Shown: positions 1-5,441 of the stretch, one piece after another
How positions within the stretch are numbered: the first letter of the stretch is position 1
Layout: each line of letters begins with the position of its first letter
Source of the DNA: Bryobacterales bacterium
GTDB lineage: Bacteria; Acidobacteriota; Terriglobia; Bryobacterales; Bryobacteraceae
Direction of reading: 5' to 3'
Assembly (NCBI GenBank): GCA_025456495.1
Contig: JALOKO010000074.1
Span: 1-12,900 of the forward strand
Length of the DNA stretch: 12,900 bases
The notes under the pieces: model-generated
The model's input: only the letters and a program-made list of their open reading frames with translations
What the model was told of the DNA's origin: nothing
The model's database searches: none
Position numbers and translations under genes: made by a program

Positions 1-123
1 TGAGCGCTTTTCCCGGCCTCGGATTTGAGCGGTCTTGGATGTTTGTTCTGTCACCATTGCTGTTGCCTGCAGTCCCATAGTCTTCTCTTCGGTGTTCCCA
101 GAATCGCCCATAGAGAAAAAACA

Positions 124-152
124 TTCAATAGAACTTTCGGTTCAATCTTAAT
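124..152 (+). promoter_or_regulatory. Possible promoter of the ridA-like gene
   Basis: TTCAAT (124-129) and CTTAAT (147-152) lie 17 nt apart in an AT-rich patch that stands out from the GC-rich surroundings. They match the sigma-70 consensus at 3 of 6 and 4 of 6 positions. The spacing is ideal but the match is weak, so this is a suggestion only. The implied leader is about 55 nt long and would contain the inverted repeat at 153-182. The rest of 1-212 shows no convincing coding sequence. Confidence 0.25.
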
Positions 153-182
153 GGTACGGAAGTTTGGGTGGTTTCCGGTACC
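153..182 (+). repeat. Inverted repeat (hairpin) in the leader of the ridA-like gene
   Basis: GGTACGGAA (153-161) pairs with TTCCGGTACC (173-182) over nine base pairs with one bulged G (178) and an 11-nt loop. It ends 30 nt before the proposed ATG. No T tract follows on the plus strand, so it is not a standard intrinsic terminator. It could be a leader structure or the end of an upstream transcript. Confidence 0.45.
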
Positions 183-212
183 TTCGCCCCTGAAATCAAG
201 TATCCTAGCACC

Positions 213-656
213 ATGAAACCCCTCCGTGCTTTCTCCGTCGTATCCCTGATGCTGTTTCTCAGTGTCTTTGCCTTTGGGCAGCAAAAACAGGCCATTACAC
301 CCGCTGGAGCGCAAACTGCTGGTCCCTATTCGCCTGGAATCCTGGCGAATGGCACCCTACATGTGGCCGGTCAGGTAGGGCGAACACCCGACGGGAAGTA
401 CCCCGAAAAGTTCCAGGACGAAGTGAAGCAGTGCCTGGAAAACGTCGGTGAAATTCTAAAGGCGGCCAAGTATACGTTCGGTGACGCGGTGGCCGTCCAG
501 GTCTACCTCACCGACATGAGCACCTTCCAGGCGATGAACGAGGTGTACACCACGTTCTTCACCAAGCCGTACCCCGCGCGCACTACCGTTGGGGTGAAGG
601 AACTCGTGGGCCCTGCCCGTATTGAGATCACGGTCACCGCGTGGAAGAAGCCTTAG
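213..656 (+). CDS. Exported RidA/YjgF-family protein
   Basis: 147 residues. RidA-family proteins are small trimeric enzymes; the best-known member hydrolyses reactive enamine/imine intermediates made by PLP enzymes, usually in the cytoplasm. The family features visible are GPYSPGI (37-43), the PARTTVGV segment (121-128) with the conserved Arg123 that binds the substrate carboxylate in RidA, and the closing ARIEITVTA strand (135-143) with Glu138. Residues 1-22 form a typical signal peptide: a basic start, then a hydrophobic run from about 8 to 21 and an FGQ end. The mature part is normal RidA length, so the signal is an addition. I chose ATG 213 because upstream in-frame starts would add residues before the signal peptide. 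No good Shine-Dalgarno precedes it. Family assignment is firm; the substrate is unknown, and many exported or divergent members lack deaminase activity. Confidence 0.9.
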   Translation: MKPLRAFSVVSLMLFLSVFAFGQQKQAITPAGAQTAGPYSPGILANGTLHVAGQVGRTPDGKYPEKFQDEVKQCLENVGEILKAAKYTFGDAVAVQVYLTDMSTFQAMNEVYTTFFTKPYPARTTVGVKELVGPARIEITVTAWKKP

Positions 657-791
657 CGGGGCTATTCACTCAGCGAGAATGTCAGGCCAATCCGCTCATC
701 AGGGCTGCAGGTTTTGCCATTCCCCATCGCAAGCGCCGGGGGTTGTCGCTCGAAAACGTCCATTGCGAGATCGGGACCACCTTCGCAGATT

Positions 792-820
792 CTGAACGGG
801 CAGGCCTGTTTTGATATGAT
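792..820 (+). promoter_or_regulatory. Possible promoter of the FAH-family gene
   Basis: TATGAT (815-820) is a good -10 candidate (5 of 6). CTGAAC (792-797), 17 nt upstream, is a weak -35 match (3 of 6). It would give a leader of roughly 40 nt ending at the strong ribosome-binding site before 869. The rest of the 657-868 gap shows no gene or clear terminator. Confidence 0.3.
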
Positions 821-854
821 TCGCGGCACGGGTCAATACCCATACCCGACCCTC

Positions 855-860
855 AAGGAG
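855..860 (+). promoter_or_regulatory. Shine-Dalgarno site for the FAH-family gene
   Basis: AAGGAG lies 8 nt before the ATG at 869 and fixes that start, which includes the N-terminal export signal. Confidence 0.75.
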
Positions 861-868
861 TTCCCCAG

Positions 869-1720
869 ATGCAAACCCGCCGCGCCGCCATTGCCCAAGC
901 CGCCGTGACCTTGGCCGCAGCCTCCCTGGCCAGCGCCCAACAACAGGGTCCTGCCGTGCAACGGTACGTGCGCTTCCGGCATCGCAACGCCACGCAGTAC
1001 GGGTTGTTGGAGGGGGAACAGGTGCGTCCACTAGGCGGGCCGCTGTTTGGCGATCACCGTCCCAGCGCATCCACCATTCCCCTGAAGGACGTGAAACTGC
1101 TGTTTCCCTGTGAGCCGCGCCAGGTGCTGGCGTGCGGGTTGAACTATCGCAGTCATCTAGGATCCGCCCCGGTTCCCGCGCGGCCGGAGATATTCTTCAA
1201 GCCCATCACCTGCCTGCAGAATCCTGGCGACCCCATCATCATTCCGCCCGACGCCAAGAACGTCCACTACGAAGCTGAGATCGTCATTGTCGTTGGCAAG
1301 CCGTTGCATCGAGCGACGCGGGCACAGGCCGAAAGCGCCATCTTCGGTGTCACCTGTGGAAACGACGTTTCTGAGCGCGACTGGCAAAGCGGCGCCGATA
1401 AGGACTTGCAATGGTGGCGCGCCAAGGGTGCGGACACCTTTGGTCCGCTGGGTCCTTGCATTGCCCGCGGACTGAACTACAGCAACCTGCAGGTGGAGAT
1501 GCGTGTCAATGGCAAGAGCCTGCAGAAGCAGCGCACCTCTGACCTTATCTTTGACCTTCCCTCCATCCTGGTGCAGATCACGCGCTATATGTCGCTGTTC
1601 CCGGGCGACGTGGTGTATACGGGTACTCCCGGCCAGACCACTGCCATGAAGCCCGGCGACATCGCGGAGGTGGAAATCGAAGGCATCGGCATCCTGCGCA
1701 ACCCGGTGCAGCAGGGCTAA
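869..1720 (+). CDS. Exported fumarylacetoacetate hydrolase (FAH) family protein
   Basis: 283 residues. FAH-family enzymes use a divalent metal to cleave C-C bonds or hydrate/decarboxylate 2-oxo acids, usually late in aromatic-compound breakdown. The C-terminal FAH domain runs from about 83 to 280. HYEAEIVIVVGK (133-144) supplies two metal ligands, Glu135 and Glu137, and GNDVSERD (164-171) the third, Asp166. KGADTFGPLGP (186-196) and the TGTPGQ loop (251-256) are also family hallmarks. All key residues are present. Residues 1-24 look like an export signal: a twin arginine (RR at 4-5), an Ala-rich hydrophobic stretch and an ASAQ cleavage site. That is odd for a normally cytosolic family. The Shine-Dalgarno 8 nt upstream supports this start. 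The next gene begins 3 nt after the stop, so the two are probably co-transcribed. The exact substrate cannot be told. Confidence 0.9.
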   Translation: MQTRRAAIAQAAVTLAAASLASAQQQGPAVQRYVRFRHRNATQYGLLEGEQVRPLGGPLFGDHRPSASTIPLKDVKLLFPCEPRQVLACGLNYRSHLGSAPVPARPEIFFKPITCLQNPGDPIIIPPDAKNVHYEAEIVIVVGKPLHRATRAQAESAIFGVTCGNDVSERDWQSGADKDLQWWRAKGADTFGPLGPCIARGLNYSNLQVEMRVNGKSLQKQRTSDLIFDLPSILVQITRYMSLFPGDVVYTGTPGQTTAMKPGDIAEVEIEGIGILRNPVQQG

Positions 1721-1723
1721 CGG

Positions 1724-2565
1724 ATGCCGCTTCGCGCGTACCTGCTGCTGGTGCTTGCTCTCACGAATTCGGCGTGGCATGCCTGCGCCTCTGAGCCGGT
1801 GGAGTTGCCCGCTGTTCGCAAGCCCCATTTGGACGCCTGGCGCGGCAGCACTCCCACGCTGGATGGCGTTCTCAGCCCGGGCGAGTACGACGACGCCACG
1901 CATATCCATGGCGTAAAGGGGTGGGTGGCGCAGTTTTCCCCTACACGCGTCGCCGCGGACCTCTCCTTGGAAGGCTTCGTCAAGCACGACGGCCAGCAAC
2001 TGTACTTCGCCTTTCGCATCACCGATGACCTGCTGTATGGCATCGATACGCCCCGCTGGTTGCCAGCCAATAACCCCCTCGCCCATGAACTCAGCCAGAA
2101 GGGCTTCCCCTGGTTTGGTGATGAGATGGTGATCCTGCTGTATGCCTCTTACCGCTGGATGGCGGACGAGTCCGTGGCCGGCGATGGGGGTAGTTGGCAG
2201 ATGCCGCCTGGCGTACCTACCAGCGATGGATTCTGGACGGCCAGCAACGCTGCGAGGCCAAGCCGCTGGCCGCTGGGGCGGGTTATGTCATCGAGTGGGC
2301 AGTTCGCTTGCAGCCCTGCGTGGAGATTGCGCCCGGTCGTTTCTGGACGCCCGCACTGGGCCACCACACGGTGGGCCTGAACCTCGCGCTGGGAGACCTG
2401 GATCGTCCCGAGGATGGCGCAGGGAACTTCGCCAACTTCCACCATGAGGATTGGTGGGCAGGCGCCCGGGGTGTCCGCACGCAATTACGGTACTTTGGCA
2501 CGTTGACGTTGCAGCCGGGCACAAGGCCCGCGCTACCCGCACCAGCACCCGACCATCAACGGTAA
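1724..2565 (+). pseudogene. Secreted CBM9-like carbohydrate-binding protein, frameshifted
   Basis: Read from ATG 1724, the first frame gives a signal peptide (about 1-22) and the front half of a CBM9-like beta-sandwich: PTLDGVLSPGEYDDA (44-58), LYFAFRITDD, then FGDEMVILLYASYRW. It loses sense after about 2205 and stops at 2380. The second half continues one frame back: GYVIEWAVRL, TVGLNLALGDLDRPEDG, EDWWAG, LRYFGTLTL, stop at 2563-2565. That second frame has a stop at 2191-2193, so the shift lies after it, about 2195-2250, and fits loss of one base (or a larger loss not divisible by three). Members of this type bind or sit beside polysaccharide-active enzymes outside the cell. The gene starts 3 nt after the FAH-family stop. 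It could be a true pseudogene, a sequencing error, or less likely programmed frameshifting; no slippery run is evident. Confidence 0.75.
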
Positions 2566-2609
2566 AGGGAGCGTCATTCTTCGGTTCCGGGGCAGGGCGG
2601 TGGGCAGTC

Positions 2610-2639
2610 GCGCAGGGTGTAGACGAGCGCAGGGTGTAG
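2610..2639. repeat. Short direct repeat, two copies
   Basis: GCGCAGGGTGTAG occurs at 2610-2622 and 2627-2639, 17 nt apart, in the intergenic gap between the CBM9-like gene and rpmB. A separate 11-mer, GGCAACCAGCG, occurs at 2643-2653 and 2806-2816 in the same gap. No coding sequence is apparent in 2566-2822. Confidence 0.6.
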
Positions 2640-2691
2640 GCGGGCAACCAGCGTGCAGGGAAGCGAGGAGCCTGCGGCGCGCCAAACGAAA

Positions 2692-2725
2692 AGGCTCACG
2701 GCGGCAGCTGGCCTTCCGTGAGCCT
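2692..2725 (-). terminator. Intrinsic terminator downstream of rpmB
   Basis: AGGCTCACGG (2692-2701) and CCGTGAGCCT (2716-2725) form a perfect 10-bp stem with a 14-nt loop. On the minus strand the stem runs straight into TTTCGTTTGG (TTTT if the closing base is counted), so it fits termination of leftward transcription from rpmB, about 100 nt past its stop. On the plus strand no T tract follows. Confidence 0.65.
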
Positions 2726-2822
2726 CAGATTTAGGATGAGTGAGAGCCGGACGAGCGCGTTCAGTACCAAACGGCGATGGCGCCCTCGCGTCCAAACAGC
2801 CGACAGGCAACCAGCGCGCTAG

Positions 2823-3053
2823 CTACTTCTTCAGGAGACCGGCTTCGCGCAACACGGCTTCAATGCCGTTCTTGTCGATGTTCTTCATCGCCGAGGTGGA
2901 CACCCGCAGGCGGATGAAGCGGTTTTCGCTGGGGATCCAGAATCGCTTCCACTGCAGATTGGGATTCCACTTGCGGCGGGTCTTGTTGTTGGCGTGAGAA
3001 ACGTTGTTCCCGGAGATGGGCTTCTTTCCCGTGATTGCACATACCTTGGCCAT
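2823..3053 (-). CDS. rpmB: 50S ribosomal protein bL28
   Basis: 76 residues, the usual length. The protein is a structural part of the large ribosomal subunit. MAKVCAITGKKPISGNN, the SHANNKTRRKW segment, FWIPSENRFIRLRVS and the KNIDKNGIEAVL tail match bL28 throughout, as in E. coli. Only one cysteine (Cys5) is present, so this is the zinc-independent form without CXXC pairs. I chose ATG 3053 because AGGAAGGA lies 8 nt upstream (3062-3069) and because homology starts at MAKV; the longer open frame upstream is not bL28-like and runs through repeat DNA. The gene stands alone here, with no rpmG or other ribosomal gene beside it. It is flanked by a terminator downstream and tandem repeats upstream. 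Confidence 0.97.
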   Translation of the reverse strand: MAKVCAITGKKPISGNNVSHANNKTRRKWNPNLQWKRFWIPSENRFIRLRVSTSAMKNIDKNGIEAVLREAGLLKK

Positions 3054-3061
3054 GGTGATCG

Positions 3062-3069
3062 TCCTTCCT
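3062..3069 (-). promoter_or_regulatory. Shine-Dalgarno site of rpmB
   Basis: AGGAAGGA on the minus strand, 8 nt before the ATG at 3053. It decides the start against a longer upstream reading frame. Confidence 0.8.
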
Positions 3070-3084
3070 GAACGCGGGCGCTGC

Positions 3085-3132
3085 CGCATCTCCCTGAATT
3101 TGTATCTCGCTGAATCTGTATCGCGCTGAATC
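3085..3132. repeat. 16-nt tandem repeat, three units, upstream of rpmB
   Basis: Units at 3085-3100, 3101-3116 and 3117-3132. The two outer (upstream) units read TGTATCTCGCTGAATC and TGTATCGCGCTGAATC, differing at one base. The unit nearest rpmB is CGCATCTCCCTGAATT, more diverged. The array lies just behind the rpmB Shine-Dalgarno, in its probable leader or promoter region. The whole stretch 3054-3502 holds only repeats and no convincing gene. Confidence 0.8.
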
Positions 3133-3216
3133 TGTGTGTGTTCTGTCCGGCCTGGGGCGTTTCCTGGAGGACGCAGCCCGGAACGGATGGCAACCGCGGA
3201 CTGCAACCGGAACCTG

Positions 3217-3279
3217 CCAACACCACCGGGTACCGCTCCAACACCACCGGGTACCGCTCCAACACCGCCGGGTACCGCT
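3217..3279. repeat. 21-nt tandem repeat A, three units
   Basis: Three back-to-back 21-nt units at 3217-3237, 3238-3258 and 3259-3279. Units 1 and 2 are identical and unit 3 has one change (CCACC to CCGCC). The unit is CCAACA followed by CCA, CCGGG, then TACCGCT. There are no unique spacers, so it is not a CRISPR. The 21-nt period keeps every frame open, which creates spurious heptapeptide-repeat reading frames. Confidence 0.9.
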
Positions 3280-3346
3280 TCGCGGACGGGCGACGCCGTC
3301 GTAGCACCGGCCACAATCTCTAAGTCTACCGCAGATGTCACCTATG

Positions 3347-3451
3347 GGCAATGTTGGCTCGCCGCCCGGCAATGTTGGCTCGCCGCCCGGCAATGTTGGC
3401 TCGCCGCCCGGCAATGTTGGCTCGCTGCCCGGCAATGTCGGCTCGCTGCGG
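3347..3451. repeat. 21-nt tandem repeat B, five units
   Basis: Five back-to-back 21-nt units at 3347-3367, 3368-3388, 3389-3409, 3410-3430 and 3431-3451. The first three are identical; the fourth has one change and the fifth several (TGTTGG to TGTCGG and a GCTGCGG end). Read on the minus strand and rotated, the unit starts CCAACA, TTG, CCGGG. This shares 13 of 21 positions with repeat A on the plus strand, so the two arrays look like diverged relatives in inverted orientation, separated by 67 nt. Confidence 0.9.
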
Positions 3452-3452
3452 A

Positions 3453-3480
3453 CAGCGTCGGATTGCTGAGTGGGACGCTG
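3453..3480. repeat. Short inverted repeat past the lytic transglycosylase gene
   Basis: CAGCGTC (3453-3459) and GACGCTG (3474-3480) form a perfect 7-bp stem with a 14-nt loop, 22 nt past the stop of the lytic transglycosylase gene. No T tract follows on the minus strand, so termination is only a possibility. Confidence 0.35.
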
Positions 3481-3502
3481 GCTTGGTGCAGGAAACGGCA
3501 GA

Positions 3503-4675
3503 CTAGGGTCTGGCGGACGGCGCATCCGTGGTGGCCGGGGGCGCCACCGGGGGGATTGCCGTAGCCGGAGGCGTGATGCGGGCCGGGGTGTTGCGCTGCA
3601 AGCTGCCGCTGCCGGGAGCACTGCCACCCGGGCCGTTGGGCCGTACCCCGGTCGCAGCGGGTCGGCGGGCGCGGTTGGGCGGCGTTTCGAATACCTTCTG
3701 CATGATGGCGCTTACGTATTCGCGGGTTTCGGCGTAGTCCGGGACGCCGTTCGCTTTGTCCACCGCCCCTTCGCCGGCGTTGTAGGCGGCCAGGGCCAGG
3801 TCTGGCCGTCCGTTGTATTTGTCCATCAGGCGGCGCAGCAGGCGCACCCCGCCGTCGATGTTTGCCCGAGGGTCAAAGGGGTCACCCACCCCCAGCGCCT
3901 CCGCAGTATCAGGCATCAACTGCATCATTCCCATGGCGCCCTTAGGAGAAACGGCGCAGGGCAGGAAGCCGGATTCGCGGCGCACCACTTCGCGCACCAG
4001 GTCCAGGGAGACTCCTTCGCGCATCGCGCTTTCCCGCATGAACGCTTCGGCGATGGTGCTTTCGAGGGGTTCGCATTCGCCTGGTGGTGGAAAGCCGTCC
4101 TGCGCCGCCAGTGGCTGTGTGGGAGCATCGGAAAACCAGGACGACACGAAGAATCCGTCGGTACCCCGGCGCGCCCCGCCCAGTTGGCGCTGGACGCTGG
4201 AGGTTTGCCGTTGGATGGCGTTCCCGCTCTGTTTGGACACCGCCGGCCGAAAGGCGGATGGCGTTGACGTGCTGGCATCGCGATCCTCACCCTGCGCTTC
4301 GGCGTCGATGGTATCGGGTGAGCCCTCCCCGCCGCCTTCCTGCAGGGGATCGTTGGCCTTACCGCGGCCTGGGGACAGGCTGGATGCCGCCGATGTACTA
4401 GGCGTGGCCGATGCACTAGGCGTGGCCGATGCACTAGGCGCTGCCGATGCACTAGGCGCTGCCGATGTAGCGGAAGCAACGGGGGCCGCGGGTTTGGCGG
4501 GCGAAACGGGTTTTGCAGGAGAGGGTGGGCTTGCCGGAGATGCCGTCCGCGTCGGCGAGGCCGCCGGGGGTGCTTGTCCGCTCAAGGTGACGGCCGACGC
4601 CAAAGCGACCAGAAGCAAAAAGAAGTGGGCGCACCCGTGGCGCGCCCATAGTTGCGAGAAGCGAACCGCATTCAC
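3503..4675 (-). CDS. Exported lytic transglycosylase (SLT domain) with low-complexity linker
   Basis: 390 residues. Lytic transglycosylases cleave the MurNAc-GlcNAc bond of peptidoglycan to leave 1,6-anhydro ends. The SLT domain spans about 205-330: VVRRESGF (230-237) holds the catalytic Glu234, followed by SPKGAMGMMQLMPDTAEALGV (in two parts, 243-263), ANIDGGVRLL (271-280) and LALAAYNAGEGAV (293-305). Residues 17-35 form an uncleaved anchor or signal peptide. Residues 36-200 are Pro/Ala/Ser-rich, with a hexapeptide-like ASATPS repeat, and the last 60 residues are also Pro/Ala-rich. The only possible start is GTG 4675, since an in-frame TAG lies just upstream (4682-4684); its ribosome-binding site is poor. 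It lies 36 nt behind the small exported gene 4712-5179, so they may be co-transcribed. The role (cell-wall remodelling) is inferred from the domain. Confidence 0.92.
   Translation of the reverse strand: MNAVRFSQLWARHGCAHFFLLLVALASAVTLSGQAPPAASPTRTASPASPPSPAKPVSPAKPAAPVASATSAAPSASAAPSASATPSASATPSTSAASSLSPGRGKANDPLQEGGGEGSPDTIDAEAQGEDRDASTSTPSAFRPAVSKQSGNAIQRQTSSVQRQLGGARRGTDGFFVSSWFSDAPTQPLAAQDGFPPPGECEPLESTIAEAFMRESAMREGVSLDLVREVVRRESGFLPCAVSPKGAMGMMQLMPDTAEALGVGDPFDPRANIDGGVRLLRRLMDKYNGRPDLALAAYNAGEGAVDKANGVPDYAETREYVSAIMQKVFETPPNRARRPAATGVRPNGPGGSAPGSGSLQRNTPARITPPATAIPPVAPPATTDAPSARP
4392..4463. repeat. 18-nt coding repeat in the transglycosylase linker, four units
   Basis: Four 18-nt units at 4392-4409, 4410-4427, 4428-4445 and 4446-4463, based on GATGCACTAGGCGTGGCC, with TA for CA in the first and CTG for GTG in the last two. 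On the minus strand they encode ASATPS / ASAAPS repeats. Such exact in-frame repeats tend to vary in copy number by slippage. Confidence 0.85.
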
Positions 4676-4711
4676 GTAGGTCTATCGGCGACAATCGCCC
4701 GAAGGTTTAGC

Positions 4712-5179
4712 CTACTTTTCTTCCAGTCGCTCCACCTTGATGTCGGTGGCTGCTTCCAGGGCCGCCAGCACCTCACGGAAGTTATCCTTGTGAAGCTGAA
4801 ACAGCGCGTAGCGGCCCTCGCCGGCGTTGTCTTTGTACTGCACGGTGAGGAAGTGCTTCTTGGTCTTGGTAAACAGCAGCGGCCAGGCCAGCAGGAGTCC
4901 CACGCCGTAGCGGGGCCGCTTGGCGCGTTCGTACACCACGTTGGTGATGGACGCCAGTGGCAGATCCATCCGCTTGCGCTCCTGCGCCGAGAACGCAAGC
5001 ACGCGGGCGTCGCGGTCCAGCATCAAGCTACCTTCGTGGTCAACGGGCTTGTCGCTGCCTTCCTGCTTCTCAAACCAGGTGGTCTTGCGAAAGTACTCCG
5101 CGGCGGCAACCGGTCGGACTTGTGTTAGCGCCAACGCGGCGAAAGCAAAGCCACGACGGCTGATGAGGGGCATGGACAT
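4712..5179 (-). CDS. Small exported protein of unknown function, possible PH-like domain
   Basis: 155 residues; I do not recognise a named family. The N-terminus has SRRGFAFAALAL (7-18) ending in VAAAEY, which fits a Tat-type or Sec signal peptide with cleavage near 27. The mature part alternates short strands and ends in a helix: HEGSLMLDRDARVLAF, LPLASITNVVYE, KKHFLTVQYKD, YALFQLHKDN, then a helix FREVLAALEAATDIKVERLEE. That order (strands closed by one C-terminal helix) resembles bacterial PH/GRAM-like domains, but this is inference from pattern only. ATG 5179 is chosen because AAAGGAG lies 8 nt upstream (5188-5194); an ATG two codons later is a weaker choice. A promoter-like pair is centred near 5220. 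The gene precedes the lytic transglycosylase gene by 36 nt. Confidence 0.8.
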   Translation of the reverse strand: MSMPLISRRGFAFAALALTQVRPVAAAEYFRKTTWFEKQEGSDKPVDHEGSLMLDRDARVLAFSAQERKRMDLPLASITNVVYERAKRPRYGVGLLLAWPLLFTKTKKHFLTVQYKDNAGEGRYALFQLHKDNFREVLAALEAATDIKVERLEEK

Positions 5180-5187
5180 GGATGAGG

Positions 5188-5194
5188 CTCCTTT
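5188..5194 (-). promoter_or_regulatory. Shine-Dalgarno site of the PH-like exported protein gene
   Basis: AAAGGAG on the minus strand, 8 nt before the ATG at 5179; it favours that start over upstream in-frame codons and over the ATG at 5173. Confidence 0.7.
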
Positions 5195-5198
5195 GGGC

Positions 5199-5216
5199 TT
5201 ACAGTGTAATCTTACA
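5199..5216. promoter_or_regulatory. Palindromic operator-like sequence
   Basis: TTACAGTGTAA (5199-5209) is a perfect palindrome around one central base. A third half-site, TTACA (5212-5216), makes a second inverted pair TGTAA-TC-TTACA (5205-5216). The cluster overlaps the proposed -10 (5209-5214) and expected transcript start of the gene starting at 5179, which is where a repressor would bind. No regulator is identified. Confidence 0.4.
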
Positions 5217-5237
5217 GCATTCTTTCGGACGTGTCTG
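5209..5237 (-). promoter_or_regulatory. Probable sigma-70-type promoter for 5179-3503
   Basis: On the minus strand CAGACA (5237-5232; 4 of 6) is followed after exactly 17 nt by TAAGAT (5214-5209; 4 of 6). The start of transcription would fall near 5202, giving a leader of about 25 nt that carries the strong Shine-Dalgarno. Confidence 0.4.
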
Positions 5238-5363
5238 TTTCCGCGCCGGTTTCGTTGGCCTCGATGGTTATCGTGGCTGCGTCTTTGCGCGTTGCCTCCG
5301 CACACGGCGCAGGGGACTTCCCCCGGATTGGTAACTGCCCAACGCGGTCGCTACGGGGCTTGG

Positions 5364-5407
5364 CGACACCCTGCCGGAACCAGCCCGACACCCTGCCGGA
5401 AACATAG
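5364..5407. repeat. 22-nt direct repeat, two copies
   Basis: CGACACCCTGCCGGAA occurs at 5364-5379 and 5386-5401, a 22-nt period, in the gap 5180-5441 between the sigma-factor stop and the promoter of the exported-protein gene. The core resembles the minus-strand core of repeat B (CCAACATTGCCGGG), so it may be a third member of that repeat group. No gene is seen in this gap. Confidence 0.7.
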
Positions 5408-5441
5408 CACAGTCGGGCCACAGATCGTAAGCATGAGTCGC

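Noticed and set aside
1157..2086. A 309-codon minus-strand frame.
   Set aside because: It lies opposite the FAH-family and CBM9-like genes, has no recognisable domain, and is explained by high GC content.
2823..3341. A 172-codon minus-strand frame containing bL28 with a long N-terminal extension.
   Set aside because: The extra part runs through tandem-repeat DNA, has no family resemblance, and a strong Shine-Dalgarno marks the bL28 start at 3053.
3217..3451. CRISPR array.
   Set aside because: The units are directly adjacent with no unique spacers, are only 21 nt long, and there are no cas genes.
2860..3627. A 255-codon minus-strand frame with a repeated EPTLPGG peptide.
   Set aside because: The peptide repeat is just the 21-nt array read in a frame kept open by its period. 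The frame has no start signal or family pattern and overlaps two real genes.
3813..4679. A 288-codon plus-strand frame opposite the lytic transglycosylase.
   Set aside because: The minus frame has a complete SLT domain with its catalytic Glu. The plus frame is Arg/Ser/Ala-rich shadow sequence.
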